Of a DNA stretch of 64,000 nucleotides, positions 1 to 7,795 are shown one piece after another; the stretch's first letter is position 1; every line of letters begins with the position of its first letter. The notes beneath the pieces are model-generated. The model did no database searches, had not been told where the DNA came from, and was given only the letters and a program-made list of their open reading frames with translations. This stretch comes from Natrialba asiatica DSM 12278 (GTDB taxonomy: Archaea > Halobacteriota > Halobacteria > Halobacteriales > Natrialbaceae). Location: assembly GCF_000337555.1 (NCBI RefSeq), contig NZ_AOIO01000030.1:43524-107523 (forward strand), in the 5' to 3' direction. The position numbers and the translations under genes are program-made.

Positions 1-555
1 GTTCTGCATCGTGGCGAACCGGTCGAGTCCGAGTCGGTCGCTCGCGTGCAGCGATTCGGCGAACTGGTGGGCCCACATCGAGGAGGCACCGACGTACCGA
101 ACGTGGCCGCGGCGGACGGCGTCGTCGAGCGCGCGCATGGTCGTCTCGATCGGCGTGTCGTCGTCCCAGCGGTGGATCTGGTAGAGATCGATCGCGTCCA
201 CGCCGAGGCGCTCGCGACTGGCGGCGAGTTCCTGTTCGATCGCCTTTCGCGAGAGCCCGCCCGAGTTCAGGTCGTCGTCGCGCATCTGGAAGTAGGTCTT
301 CGTCGCGATGACGGCCGCATCGCGGTAGTCGAACTCGGCGAGTGCGTCGCCCAGGATGCGCTCGGATTCGCCCCGCGAGTACATGTTGGCGGTATCGAAG
401 AAGTTGATCCCGAGGTCGATGGCGCGCTCGATGATCTCCGTGCTTTCCGATTCTTCGAGCACCCACTCGCGCCAGTCGCTCGACCCGAAGCTCATGCAGC
501 CGAGACAGAGGCGGCTGACCTCCATGCCGGTGTTTCCAAGCGTCGTGTACTCCAT
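1..555 (-). CDS. Aldo/keto reductase, C-terminus cut by the window edge
   Basis: Predicted NAD(P)H-dependent oxidoreductase of the aldo/keto reductase superfamily, cytosolic. The first 185 residues are present; the rest lies beyond base 1. The protein opens MEYTTLGNTGMEVS, typical of this family. The catalytic tetrad is readable: Asp54 and Tyr59 in FDTANMY, Lys86 in ATK, and His128 in YQIHRWD, the strands and helices of the first half of the TIM barrel. The ATG at 553-555 is the natural start. The substrate cannot be predicted; such proteins reduce a wide range of aldehydes and ketones. It is convergent with nothing in the window and its downstream neighbour is not visible. Confidence 0.9.
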   Translation of the reverse strand, partial: MEYTTLGNTGMEVSRLCLGCMSFGSSDWREWVLEESESTEIIERAIDLGINFFDTANMYSRGESERILGDALAEFDYRDAAVIATKTYFQMRDDDLNSGGLSRKAIEQELAASRERLGVDAIDLYQIHRWDDDTPIETTMRALDDAVRRGHVRYVGASSMWAHQFAESLHASDRLGLDRFATMQN

Positions 556-647
556 ATGCGAGGATCGACGAGCGGGAAGAAAACAGTTCTGTCGGGGTTC
601 GGGACTGCGACCGTCGCCGATTATCGTCCCGGGAGTCGCCACACAGG

Positions 648-1109
648 CTAGACGAGCCCCCGAACCAACGAGCCGAGCATCGGCAGCCCGATCGCACTGC
701 CGACGGTGAGATAGACGACCGGCCGCATCTCGAGAACCGTCGCGGTCGCGCCGCCCAGACTGACGACGAAGAGCCCGAGGGCGACCAGTCCGAAGCCGGC
801 CGCCGTGGCGAGCGCGCGCCACGGGCTCGCGGAGACGAGACCCACGAGCGCGCCCGCGAGAACGAGCCCGAACCAGTGGAGCCACGCGAGCGCGAGTCCG
901 ATGACGGTCGTCAGGGCGATCGCGACGGCTCGCTGGCGTGGATCGGCTCTCACGGCTTCAAGCCGGCGACCGAGTTCGGCGACGAGCGATCGGTTCCCCC
1001 CGTCTGCATCGGTGCCGGTGTCGGCGTCTGTGTCGGTATCGTCGGCGGCGGTGGCAACCGCCGTCGGTTCCGATGCGGCGCGGTCGCCGTCAGCCGAGCC
1101 GGCGTTCAT
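648..1109 (-). CDS. Small haloarchaeal membrane protein, coupled to the acylase gene
   Basis: A 153-residue protein with an acidic, Asp/Thr-rich N-terminus (about residues 1-40), then an amphipathic stretch and three to four hydrophobic segments (about 60-80, 82-98, 98-122 and 128-150) that should cross the membrane. Function is not recognised. I chose the ATG at 1109 because it overlaps the stop of the upstream acylase gene as ATGA (1106-1109), implying translational coupling; a longer frame reaching 1685 only reads antisense-like arginine-rich sequence through the acylase gene. The coupling suggests it works with, or helps to place in the membrane, the exported acylase. Confidence 0.75.
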   Translation of the reverse strand: MNAGSADGDRAASEPTAVATAADDTDTDADTGTDADGGNRSLVAELGRRLEAVRADPRQRAVAIALTTVIGLALAWLHWFGLVLAGALVGLVSASPWRALATAAGFGLVALGLFVVSLGGATATVLEMRPVVYLTVGSAIGLPMLGSLVRGLV

Positions 1110-3619
1110 GAGCCGTCCTCCACGAACGAGACGTCCGCCTCGCCGTCGTCGACCGTCCGATCCATCGCTTTCTGCTCGCCGTTTCGCCACCGGTCGAACT
1201 GATCGTCGTAGTGCTCGGAGAAGTAGTCGCCCGAGTTCCCGCCGGGGAGAATCGCCGTCGCGCCGCCGCCGGGTTCGACGACCATCCGCCAGCTCGAGCC
1301 GACGGCCGAGTCGACGCGGTAGTTTTTGACCGTCGCCCGCGACCCGTCGGCTGGCTCCGTCTCGTAGTCCAGAAACGGCGCTTCGACGCCGAACGGATGC
1401 TCGATCGCCCGCGTCGAGTTCCAGTCGCCGTACGCGTCCCAGCCCTCCTCGTCGAGTTCGTCTCGCGTCGTCTCGAGCGCGGCGATCATCGTCTCGGCCC
1501 GCGAGCGCTCGGCGAAGAACTCGCCGTCCGCCGGCAGCGTCGCCACGACCCAATCGTTCGGATAGTACGAGTCGTCCAGTCCCGCGTCGTCGAACGCGGG
1601 TTCGAAGAGTTCTCGCCGGTAGTGCTCGATCCAGCGGGCGAAGACGAGCGCGCCGCGGGAGTCGCGGTCCATGCGGTAGTCCCACGATTCGAGGGCCTCG
1701 CGGGCGTTCGCGAGCCCGGTCGTCTCGCTCGCTCGAACGGCGTCTACGAGGGCGGGAACGAGCTGCGCTGCCCGCTCGTCGTACGCGTCGTCCTGAAGGG
1801 TGCGATGAAAGTCGAGATCGGTCGGCTCGCCGCCGCCGACGCGCTCGTCGAGTCGCTCATAGATCCGCTGCCCGCGGTAGGGGGTCGCGTAGCCGGTCCC
1901 GACGTAGTGGGTCGGGTCGTCGGTCACGCGCTGGTTTGCCGTCGCGAGTATATCGGGATCGATGACGTGCGGTTTCTCCTCGAACGGGACGAATCCGTCC
2001 CAGGAGGATTCGCCGAAGGGAGTGAAACCGTCCCACTCCCCCTCGCCCGCGGAACCGTCGAAGATTCGGTTCCCGGCTACCGCCTCGCCGTCGACCTCCC
2101 GAATCGGGAGCTTGCCCGTCGCGTAGTACATCGTCCGCCCCTCGGCGTCCGCGTAGACGAGGTTCTGCGTCGGCAGGTCGAACTTTCGGGTTGACTCGAG
2201 CACGTCGTCGAGGCCGTCGCTCCGGCCGAACTCGTAGATCGCCTCGGTCGTCCGGGTCGCCGTGTGGCCGGTCCAGGCGACGCCGACGGTTTGGCCCTCC
2301 CGCTCGAGGACCGGCCCGTGAACCGTCTTCCTGACAGTTATCGTGCGGTTCTTGCCCCCTGCGACGGCGAGTTCGCGTTCCTCGGTCTCGAACTCGCGCC
2401 ACTCATCCTCGTAGCGGTAGCGCTCGCCTGCTTCGTCGAACTCGTACTCGTAGCAGTCGAGTACGTCCGCGCCGACGTTGGTGAACGACCAGACGCCGCT
2501 ATCGTTGGTTCCGGCGATGACGAACGGGACGCCGGGAAAGGTCGCCCCGCGAACCGAGGCGTCGGCGGTCTCGACGTGTTGCTCGTACCACAGCGGCGGC
2601 GTCATCAGGGTGAGATGCGGGTCGTAGGCGACGATCGGGGTTCCGCTCTCGGTGTGCTCGCCGGAGACGACCCAGCTGTTCGAACCGACGCCCGGCGGCG
2701 ACTCGAATGTCGACAGCCAGTTCAGAAGCGCCGGGCCGACGGCGGCAGTGTGCTCGGCAGCAGTATTGCTGTCGGTGTCGGATGCAGTCTCGGACTGTCG
2801 GAGTCGGTCCACAGCGTTCGCAGCATCGCCCTCGGTTCCGGTATGGGTCGCCGCTTCGCTTCCATTTTCGCGCTCCGTCTCGCCGTCACCGCGTTCGTCC
2901 GCATCCAGTCGCTCCCCCTCGACCGCGTCCCGAAGAATCGGCACGTCGTGATCCAGCCGCTCCGGATAGAGTTCAGCTGCGGTTTCCTCGCCGAGTCGAT
3001 CCGCGAGCAGCGCCTGCCGCAACTCGGCGAAGGAGCCGGTTAGATCCCACGAGATCTGTTTTTCCATCAGCATCGAATCGACCGGCGTCCACGGCTCCGG
3101 CTCGGCCCCGAGCAGTTCGAACTCGAGGGGGAGCTGCTCGTCTTCGATCACCGCGTTGACGCCGTCCGCGTAGGCCTCGATCAGCGGCCCGGCCGGCGTC
3201 TCGGAAACGTGTTCCCAGGTCGCCTCGGCCGCCCCCGCGAAGTCCATCGCGATGTGAAACTCGTCGTCCTCGACGGTCGACTCGCCGACGAGTTCGGAAA
3301 CCTGTCCGCGCATGACCCGCCGCTGGAGGTCGAGCTGGAAGAGCCGATCGAACGCCTGCGCGTAGCCGACGGTGAAGTACGCCGCCGCCTCGTCGTCGGC
3401 CGCGACCGTCGGCACGCCGAACTCGTCGTGACGGACGCTGGCCTCGCCGTAGGGGCTCTCGACGGTGTCCGGGAGCGACCGATCCGCCGCGTCCCAGGCG
3501 TCGCCCGAGAGCGGTGCGAACTGATCGAGCAACTCCCGGGCAGACGTCAACGTGAGCCCGCCAACGCCGGCAGCTAACGCACCGGCCAGGACGCCCCGAC
3601 GCGTGGTATCAGCCTGCAC
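1106..3619 (-). CDS. Penicillin acylase family (peptidase S45) protein, Tat-exported
   Basis: N-terminal-nucleophile hydrolase of the penicillin amidase family, 837 residues, which cleaves amide bonds, often of acylated amino compounds or acyl-homoserine lactones; the substrate here is unknown. The N-terminus has a twin-arginine motif (TTRRGVLAG, about residues 5-13) followed by a hydrophobic stretch, so the protein is probably exported folded. The expected nucleophile is Ser313 in VGSNSWVVSG, which becomes the new N-terminus of the beta chain after self-cleavage. Residues about 235-295 form a Glu/Asp/Thr-rich segment in the place of the excised spacer peptide. The start codon is GTG. The gene overlaps the downstream membrane-protein gene by four bases. 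Confidence 0.9.
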   Translation of the reverse strand: MQADTTRRGVLAGALAAGVGGLTLTSARELLDQFAPLSGDAWDAADRSLPDTVESPYGEASVRHDEFGVPTVAADDEAAAYFTVGYAQAFDRLFQLDLQRRVMRGQVSELVGESTVEDDEFHIAMDFAGAAEATWEHVSETPAGPLIEAYADGVNAVIEDEQLPLEFELLGAEPEPWTPVDSMLMEKQISWDLTGSFAELRQALLADRLGEETAAELYPERLDHDVPILRDAVEGERLDADERGDGETERENGSEAATHTGTEGDAANAVDRLRQSETASDTDSNTAAEHTAAVGPALLNWLSTFESPPGVGSNSWVVSGEHTESGTPIVAYDPHLTLMTPPLWYEQHVETADASVRGATFPGVPFVIAGTNDSGVWSFTNVGADVLDCYEYEFDEAGERYRYEDEWREFETEERELAVAGGKNRTITVRKTVHGPVLEREGQTVGVAWTGHTATRTTEAIYEFGRSDGLDDVLESTRKFDLPTQNLVYADAEGRTMYYATGKLPIREVDGEAVAGNRIFDGSAGEGEWDGFTPFGESSWDGFVPFEEKPHVIDPDILATANQRVTDDPTHYVGTGYATPYRGQRIYERLDERVGGGEPTDLDFHRTLQDDAYDERAAQLVPALVDAVRASETTGLANAREALESWDYRMDRDSRGALVFARWIEHYRRELFEPAFDDAGLDDSYYPNDWVVATLPADGEFFAERSRAETMIAALETTRDELDEEGWDAYGDWNSTRAIEHPFGVEAPFLDYETEPADGSRATVKNYRVDSAVGSSWRMVVEPGGGATAILPGGNSGDYFSEHYDDQFDRWRNGEQKAMDRTVDDGEADVSFVEDGS

Positions 3620-3806
3620 ATCCGATACCTGTTGCTAGTGGTACATAACTGTCCCGTTGGGACGATTCTCCGGGGAGTGTGACGGTCGCGGTGCCACTGT
3701 GCATCAGAATTCGGCCGTTTCCAGCCGATATGCGTGCTGAACTCGACTGTCGTCGGTCCGACGAGACTCGTGAACTCGGCCGGGCAGCGGTAACGCCACG
3801 TTAGCT

Positions 3807-3822
3807 AGTTCGTTTCCGAACT
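3807..3822. promoter_or_regulatory. Perfect palindrome next to the HxlR TATA-like box
   Basis: AGTTCG-TTTC-CGAACT is a perfect 6-bp inverted repeat with a 4-base spacer. It ends one base before a TATA-like CTATAGTAC (3824-3832), which itself lies about 31 nt before the ATG at 3859. It therefore sits where the archaeal BRE element and an upstream operator would be. Autoregulation by the HxlR-type product is the simplest reading, but this is inferred from position only. Confidence 0.45.
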
Positions 3823-3858
3823 GCTATAGTACTCCACGCCGTAGGGACTGCAAATCGA

Positions 3859-4215
3859 ATGTCTTCCCAGCAAATCGATACCCGCGAAACCGACGCCGGC
3901 GCCTGCTCAGTCATCGAATCGCTCGAACAGATCGGCTCCCAGTGGCGACTGGCCGTCCTCCACGAACTGCTCTCGGGCGAACAGCGGTTCAACGAACTCA
4001 AGCGCTCGACCGGCGCGAACGCACGAACGCTCTCGCGCGTCCTCGACGATCTCGGCGAGACGGGCTTCGTCGAGCGCCGCATCGAGGAGGACGCCCCGAT
4101 CGCGACCTATTACAGTCTCACCGACAAGGGCGAATCACTCGAGCCGGTGTTCGACGAAATCGAGTGTTGGGCCGGTACCTGGCTCGACGACGAGTCTGTA
4201 CAAGAACAGAACTAA
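3859..4215 (+). CDS. HxlR-family winged-helix transcriptional regulator
   Basis: A 118-residue DNA-binding protein of the HxlR (DUF24) class, which usually acts as a homodimer sensing redox or reactive compounds, sometimes through a cysteine. The family signature is clear: IGSQWRLAVLHELL (helix 1-2), RFNELKRS, a recognition helix around ARTLSRVLDDLGETGFVERR and the wing leading to YSLTDKGESL. Cysteines occur near the N-terminus (ACSVIES) and near the C-terminus (ECWAGTW). The ATG at 3859 follows a TATA-like box by about 30 nt, so the transcript is probably leaderless. It diverges from the acylase gene and may control it, itself, or both. Confidence 0.9.
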   Translation: MSSQQIDTRETDAGACSVIESLEQIGSQWRLAVLHELLSGEQRFNELKRSTGANARTLSRVLDDLGETGFVERRIEEDAPIATYYSLTDKGESLEPVFDEIECWAGTWLDDESVQEQN

Positions 4216-4235
4216 CCGGACGATGCCGACCGCGT

Positions 4236-4682
4236 TTAGTCCTCCTGTTCGAGTTCAACGAACTGGAGCGACCGGTCGAGGTGACAGTCGTCGTGTGGCG
4301 GGTCGCCGAGCATCTCGCTGATCCGGTACTCCTCGTCGAAGGCGGCACCGTCGGGCTCGCAGAACTCGTGGCTCGGGCACTCGACGTACGGACAGGGGCC
4401 GGCGAGACTCGCCTTACTTCCGGCGAACGCGCCCTTGGTCGGGATGTTCGCGCGCACGGGCACGGGTTCGACTTCGACGGCGCGGACGCCGCCGTCGTGC
4501 ATCGCACACTCGAGCGTCTGTGCGTTCTCGCGAACCGACGTGATGCGGTAGGTCGTCCCCGTCGAGAGGTTGAGACACTGGCTCCGGTACGGACAGCCGG
4601 CACAGCCGTCGGCCTCGCCCTGATAGATGAACTCGGTTCCCGGTTCGGCGAGTCGGGAGCCGACGAGCGTGACAGTAGACAT
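4236..4682 (-). CDS. UPF0179 family protein
   Basis: A 148-residue archaeal protein of family UPF0179, function unknown. It is cysteine-rich for a haloarchaeal protein: a CAGCPYRSQC cluster in the first third, then single cysteines (ECAM, PCPYVEC, EFCEP, DDCH) compatible with a metal or Fe-S site. The ATG at 4682 (MSTVTLVGSRLAEPG) is preferred over an extension to 4718, since the conserved sequence starts here. It converges with the HxlR gene, ending 20 bases after that gene's stop. Confidence 0.85.
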   Translation of the reverse strand: MSTVTLVGSRLAEPGTEFIYQGEADGCAGCPYRSQCLNLSTGTTYRITSVRENAQTLECAMHDGGVRAVEVEPVPVRANIPTKGAFAGSKASLAGPCPYVECPSHEFCEPDGAAFDEEYRISEMLGDPPHDDCHLDRSLQFVELEQED

Positions 4683-4727
4683 AGCAGTGATTACTCGACA
4701 CTCGCGGTTAAGCCTCACGTCCCGCCG

Positions 4728-5171
4728 TCAGGATCGATCGCTGAACGCTTCCTCACTCTCGCGCTCGCCGGCGGGCTCGCGTCCGGTGAACTCGTCGAGT
4801 CGCGCGAAGTACTGTTCGCGCGGGACCTGATAGCAGTCTCTGTAATCGATTTCACCCGCGTCGAACTGCTGTGCGAGTTCGAGCGCGGCCGAGAGCGCGT
4901 CGGATCGCGTTGAAAATTGGGCGCCGCCGTCGAGGGTGATTTCGGGTTCGAGATAGAGGGTAACGTACCAGTCGTTCCGGCCGGTCGTGTCGGTTGGATT
5001 CTGGCCGGGACGACGCGTGCGCCTGCCGTGGGTGAGATACAGCGTCGGGAGACAGGGGGCGGGGAGATCGCTGCCGTTGAAGATATCGGGACGGTACGCC
5101 AGGACGAGGCGGCCGTCCTCGCCCTCGGCCCAGATGTCCCAGGAATCGGGGAGCGCTGCGAGATCGGTCAT
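4728..5171 (-). CDS. Haloarchaeal DUF5820-like protein
   Basis: A 147-residue acidic cytosolic protein conserved in haloarchaea; I believe it matches DUF5820, with no known function. It opens MTDLAALPDSWDIWAEG, has a beta-rich first half with a basic patch ([11 protein letters not shown]) and a helical C-terminal half containing FSTRSDALSAALELAQQFD. I chose the ATG at 5171; upstream codons in the longer frame encode unrelated, non-acidic sequence. It lies 45 bases upstream of the UPF0179 gene on the same strand, so co-transcription is likely. Confidence 0.7.
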   Translation of the reverse strand: MTDLAALPDSWDIWAEGEDGRLVLAYRPDIFNGSDLPAPCLPTLYLTHGRRTRRPGQNPTDTTGRNDWYVTLYLEPEITLDGGAQFSTRSDALSAALELAQQFDAGEIDYRDCYQVPREQYFARLDEFTGREPAGERESEEAFSDRS

Positions 5172-5721
5172 AGTGAGGGTAGGAGAACCGTCCCTAAATC
5201 TCCGTCGTCGCCGAGCGCTGAGTAAGGTTTCAGTTACTGCAACGAACCCGACTGTTGATACCTGTAGACATATCAGGTCAGGTACCGAAGCGCGCGCGAG
5301 TGAACCACGGCAATGCAGGCAGGTCATTTACGTCGCTCGGCACGAACTGTGGTCCACGATACCATTCGTCTCTAGAGAATAGTGGCAGATATATCCTGTA
5401 ATAATCTCCTAATAAATACCTTTTGGGGCCAACGTTAAGTATCTGGATTACTCACTCATTAAATACTATCGGTATCCGTCCGTCGGACCGATTCACCCCA
5501 CGCCCACCCTGGTACGTTGCCCACGCTTCTAGACGTGGTCACCGTCCATCGGTGAGTGGTGAGGGTTCACACATGACACAAAAAGCCGCTGTCGCCCGCA
5601 CGGGTATGCCCTCTTCGAGAGCCCCCGTCTCGTTCCGGAGGGTAGCCGCGACGCCGAGGGTTGGCGATCGGATCGACTCTCGGCTCACGACCGACGGGGA
5701 TCCACAACTGGCAATGATACA
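5172..5721. other. Long AT-richer intergenic region upstream of the PrkA operon
   Basis: About 550 bases between the divergent DUF5820-like gene and the first PrkA gene. The part from about 5380 to 5460 is much richer in A/T than the surroundings (ATATATCC, AATAATCTCCTAATAAATACC) and is the best promoter candidate for the operon, which would give a leader of roughly 280 nt. An open frame from 5423 (or 5573) to 5725 overlaps the PrkA start as ATGA, but it encodes basic, low-quality sequence and I do not call it a gene. Confidence 0.5.
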
Positions 5722-7794
5722 ATGACCGGTGACATCGAGACACTCGAGCAACTCAGCACGGAGTACAAGGAATCGATGCCCGCGGACCTACGGGAGACCA
5801 AGTCTTTCGACTGGTACCTACAAGCGGTGTACGACGACCCGAAGATCACCCGGAACGCCCACCAGCGCGTTGCGGATATGTTCGACTACTACGGGACGAC
5901 TTACGACGAGACCGAAGGCGTCGTCGAGTACCAGTTGGCCAGCGAGGACCCGTTGAACGACGGTGAGAACACCTTCTACGGGACCGTGATCCACCAGTCG
6001 ATCCACGAGTTCGTCAACAAGGTGAAGTCGGGAGCCAGACGGTTGGGACCGGAACGCCGGATCAAACTCCTACTCGGCCCGGTCGGCTCGGGGAAGTCCC
6101 ACTTCGATAAGCAGGTTCGGGAGTACTTCGAGGACTACACGATGCACGAGGAGGGGCGGATGTACACCTTCCGGTGGACCAACCTCTGTGATGTCATCAA
6201 AGACCAGGACCCCGCCGACGATACGGTTCGGTCGCCGATGAACCAGGACCCGCTGGTTCTGTTGCCGTACGAACAGCGCCAGCGGGTGATCGACGATGTC
6301 AACGAGCGCCTGGATGCGCCGTACACCATCCAAAACGAGCAGTCGCTCGATCCGGAGAGCGAGTTCTACATGGACAAACTGCTCGCGTACTACGACGACG
6401 ACCTCCAGCAGGTGTTAGAGAACCACGTCGAGATCATCCGCTTCGTCGCCGACGAGAACAAACGGCAGGGACTGGAGACCTTCGAGCCGAAGGACAAGAA
6501 GAATCAGGACGAAACGGAGTTGACGGGCGACGTTAACTACTCGAAGATCGCCATCTACGGCGAATCGGACCCGCGCGCGTTCGATTACTCGGGGGCGTTC
6601 TGTAACGCGAACCGCGGCATCTTCTCCGGGGAGGAGTTGCTCAAACTCCAGCGCGAGTTCCTCTACGACTTCCTGCACGCGACCCAGGAGCAGACGATCA
6701 AGCCGAAGAACAACCCGCGGATCGACATCGACCAGGTGATCGTCGGCCGGACGAACATGCCCGAGTACAAGGACAAGAAGGGCGACGAGAAGATGGAAGC
6801 GTTCAACGACCGCACCAAGCGGATCGACTTCCCGTACGTCCTGTCCTACGAGGACGAGTCCCAGATCTACCAGAAGATGCTGAACAACGCCGACGTGCCG
6901 GACATCAACGTCGAGCCACACACCCTGGAGATGGCCGGCCTGTTCGGCGTCCTCACCCGTATCGAGGAGCCGGACGCCGAGACGGTCGACCTCCTCTCGA
7001 AGGTCAAAGCCTACAACGGCGAAATCGACGAGGGCGACGACATCGACATCAAGAAGCTCCGCGAAGAGGCGGAGCAGACGGCCGAAATCGGCGAGGGGAT
7101 GGTCGGCATCTCGCCGCGGTTCATCGGCGACGAGATCGCGGAGGCGATCATGGACTCCAAACACCGCTCTCGCGGCTTCCTTTCGCCGCTGACGGTGTTC
7201 AACTTCTTCGAGGAGAACCTGGAACACCACGGCTCGATTCCCGAAGATAACTTCGAGACCTACTACCGCTACCTCGAGACGGTCCGCGAGGAGTACAAAG
7301 AACGCGCCATCGAGGACGTGCGCCACGCGCTGGCCTACGATCTGGACGAGATCCAGCGCCAGGGCGAAAAGTACATGGACCACGTGATGGCCTACATCGA
7401 CGACGACACGATCGAGGACGAACTCACCGGGCGCGAGCAGGAACCAGACGAGACGTTCCTGCGCTCGGTCGAGGAGAAACTCGACATCCCCGAAGACCGC
7501 AAAGAGGACTTCCGCCAGGAGGTCTCGAACTGGGTCAGCCGCAGGGCCCGCGAGGGCGAGGCCTTCAACCCGCAGGACAACGAGCGCCTGCGCCGCGCCC
7601 TCGAACGCAAGCTCTGGGAGGACAAGAAGCACAACATCAACTTCTCGGCGCTGGTGTCGGCCAACGAGTTCGACGACGACGAGCGCTCGGCGTGGATCGA
7701 CGCGCTGATGGAACAGGGCTACTCCGAGGGCGGCGCAAAGGAAGTGCTCGAGTTCGCCGGCGCGGAGGTCGCCAAAGCCGAGATGGAAGACTAA
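5722..7794 (+). CDS. prkA: PrkA-family AAA+ ATPase / serine protein kinase, first copy
   Basis: A 690-residue cytosolic protein of the PrkA (YeaG) family: an N-terminal AAA+ region followed by the PrkA C-terminal domain. Bacterial relatives are described as stress-induced kinases, and one has been reported to act as a protease; the activity is unsettled. The Walker A motif is GPVGSGKS (residues 119-126). The NANRGIFSGEE segment corresponds to the family's Walker B region, and VGRTNMPEY to sensor 1 (TNESEY in bacteria). The C-terminus carries the usual RLRRALERKLWED helix. Of the two copies this looks closer to bacterial PrkA. It ends one base before the second copy starts. Confidence 0.92.
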   Translation: MTGDIETLEQLSTEYKESMPADLRETKSFDWYLQAVYDDPKITRNAHQRVADMFDYYGTTYDETEGVVEYQLASEDPLNDGENTFYGTVIHQSIHEFVNKVKSGARRLGPERRIKLLLGPVGSGKSHFDKQVREYFEDYTMHEEGRMYTFRWTNLCDVIKDQDPADDTVRSPMNQDPLVLLPYEQRQRVIDDVNERLDAPYTIQNEQSLDPESEFYMDKLLAYYDDDLQQVLENHVEIIRFVADENKRQGLETFEPKDKKNQDETELTGDVNYSKIAIYGESDPRAFDYSGAFCNANRGIFSGEELLKLQREFLYDFLHATQEQTIKPKNNPRIDIDQVIVGRTNMPEYKDKKGDEKMEAFNDRTKRIDFPYVLSYEDESQIYQKMLNNADVPDINVEPHTLEMAGLFGVLTRIEEPDAETVDLLSKVKAYNGEIDEGDDIDIKKLREEAEQTAEIGEGMVGISPRFIGDEIAEAIMDSKHRSRGFLSPLTVFNFFEENLEHHGSIPEDNFETYYRYLETVREEYKERAIEDVRHALAYDLDEIQRQGEKYMDHVMAYIDDDTIEDELTGREQEPDETFLRSVEEKLDIPEDRKEDFRQEVSNWVSRRAREGEAFNPQDNERLRRALERKLWEDKKHNINFSALVSANEFDDDERSAWIDALMEQGYSEGGAKEVLEFAGAEVAKAEMED

Positions 7795-7795
7795 C

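Noticed and set aside
648..1685. Extended version of the small membrane protein starting at 1685
   Set aside because: The extra part is arginine-rich and lies inside the acylase gene; the ATGA junction at 1106-1109 marks the real start.
5423..5725. 100-residue frame overlapping the prkA start as ATGA
   Set aside because: Product is basic and lacks the acidic composition of real genes here; likely leader sequence.
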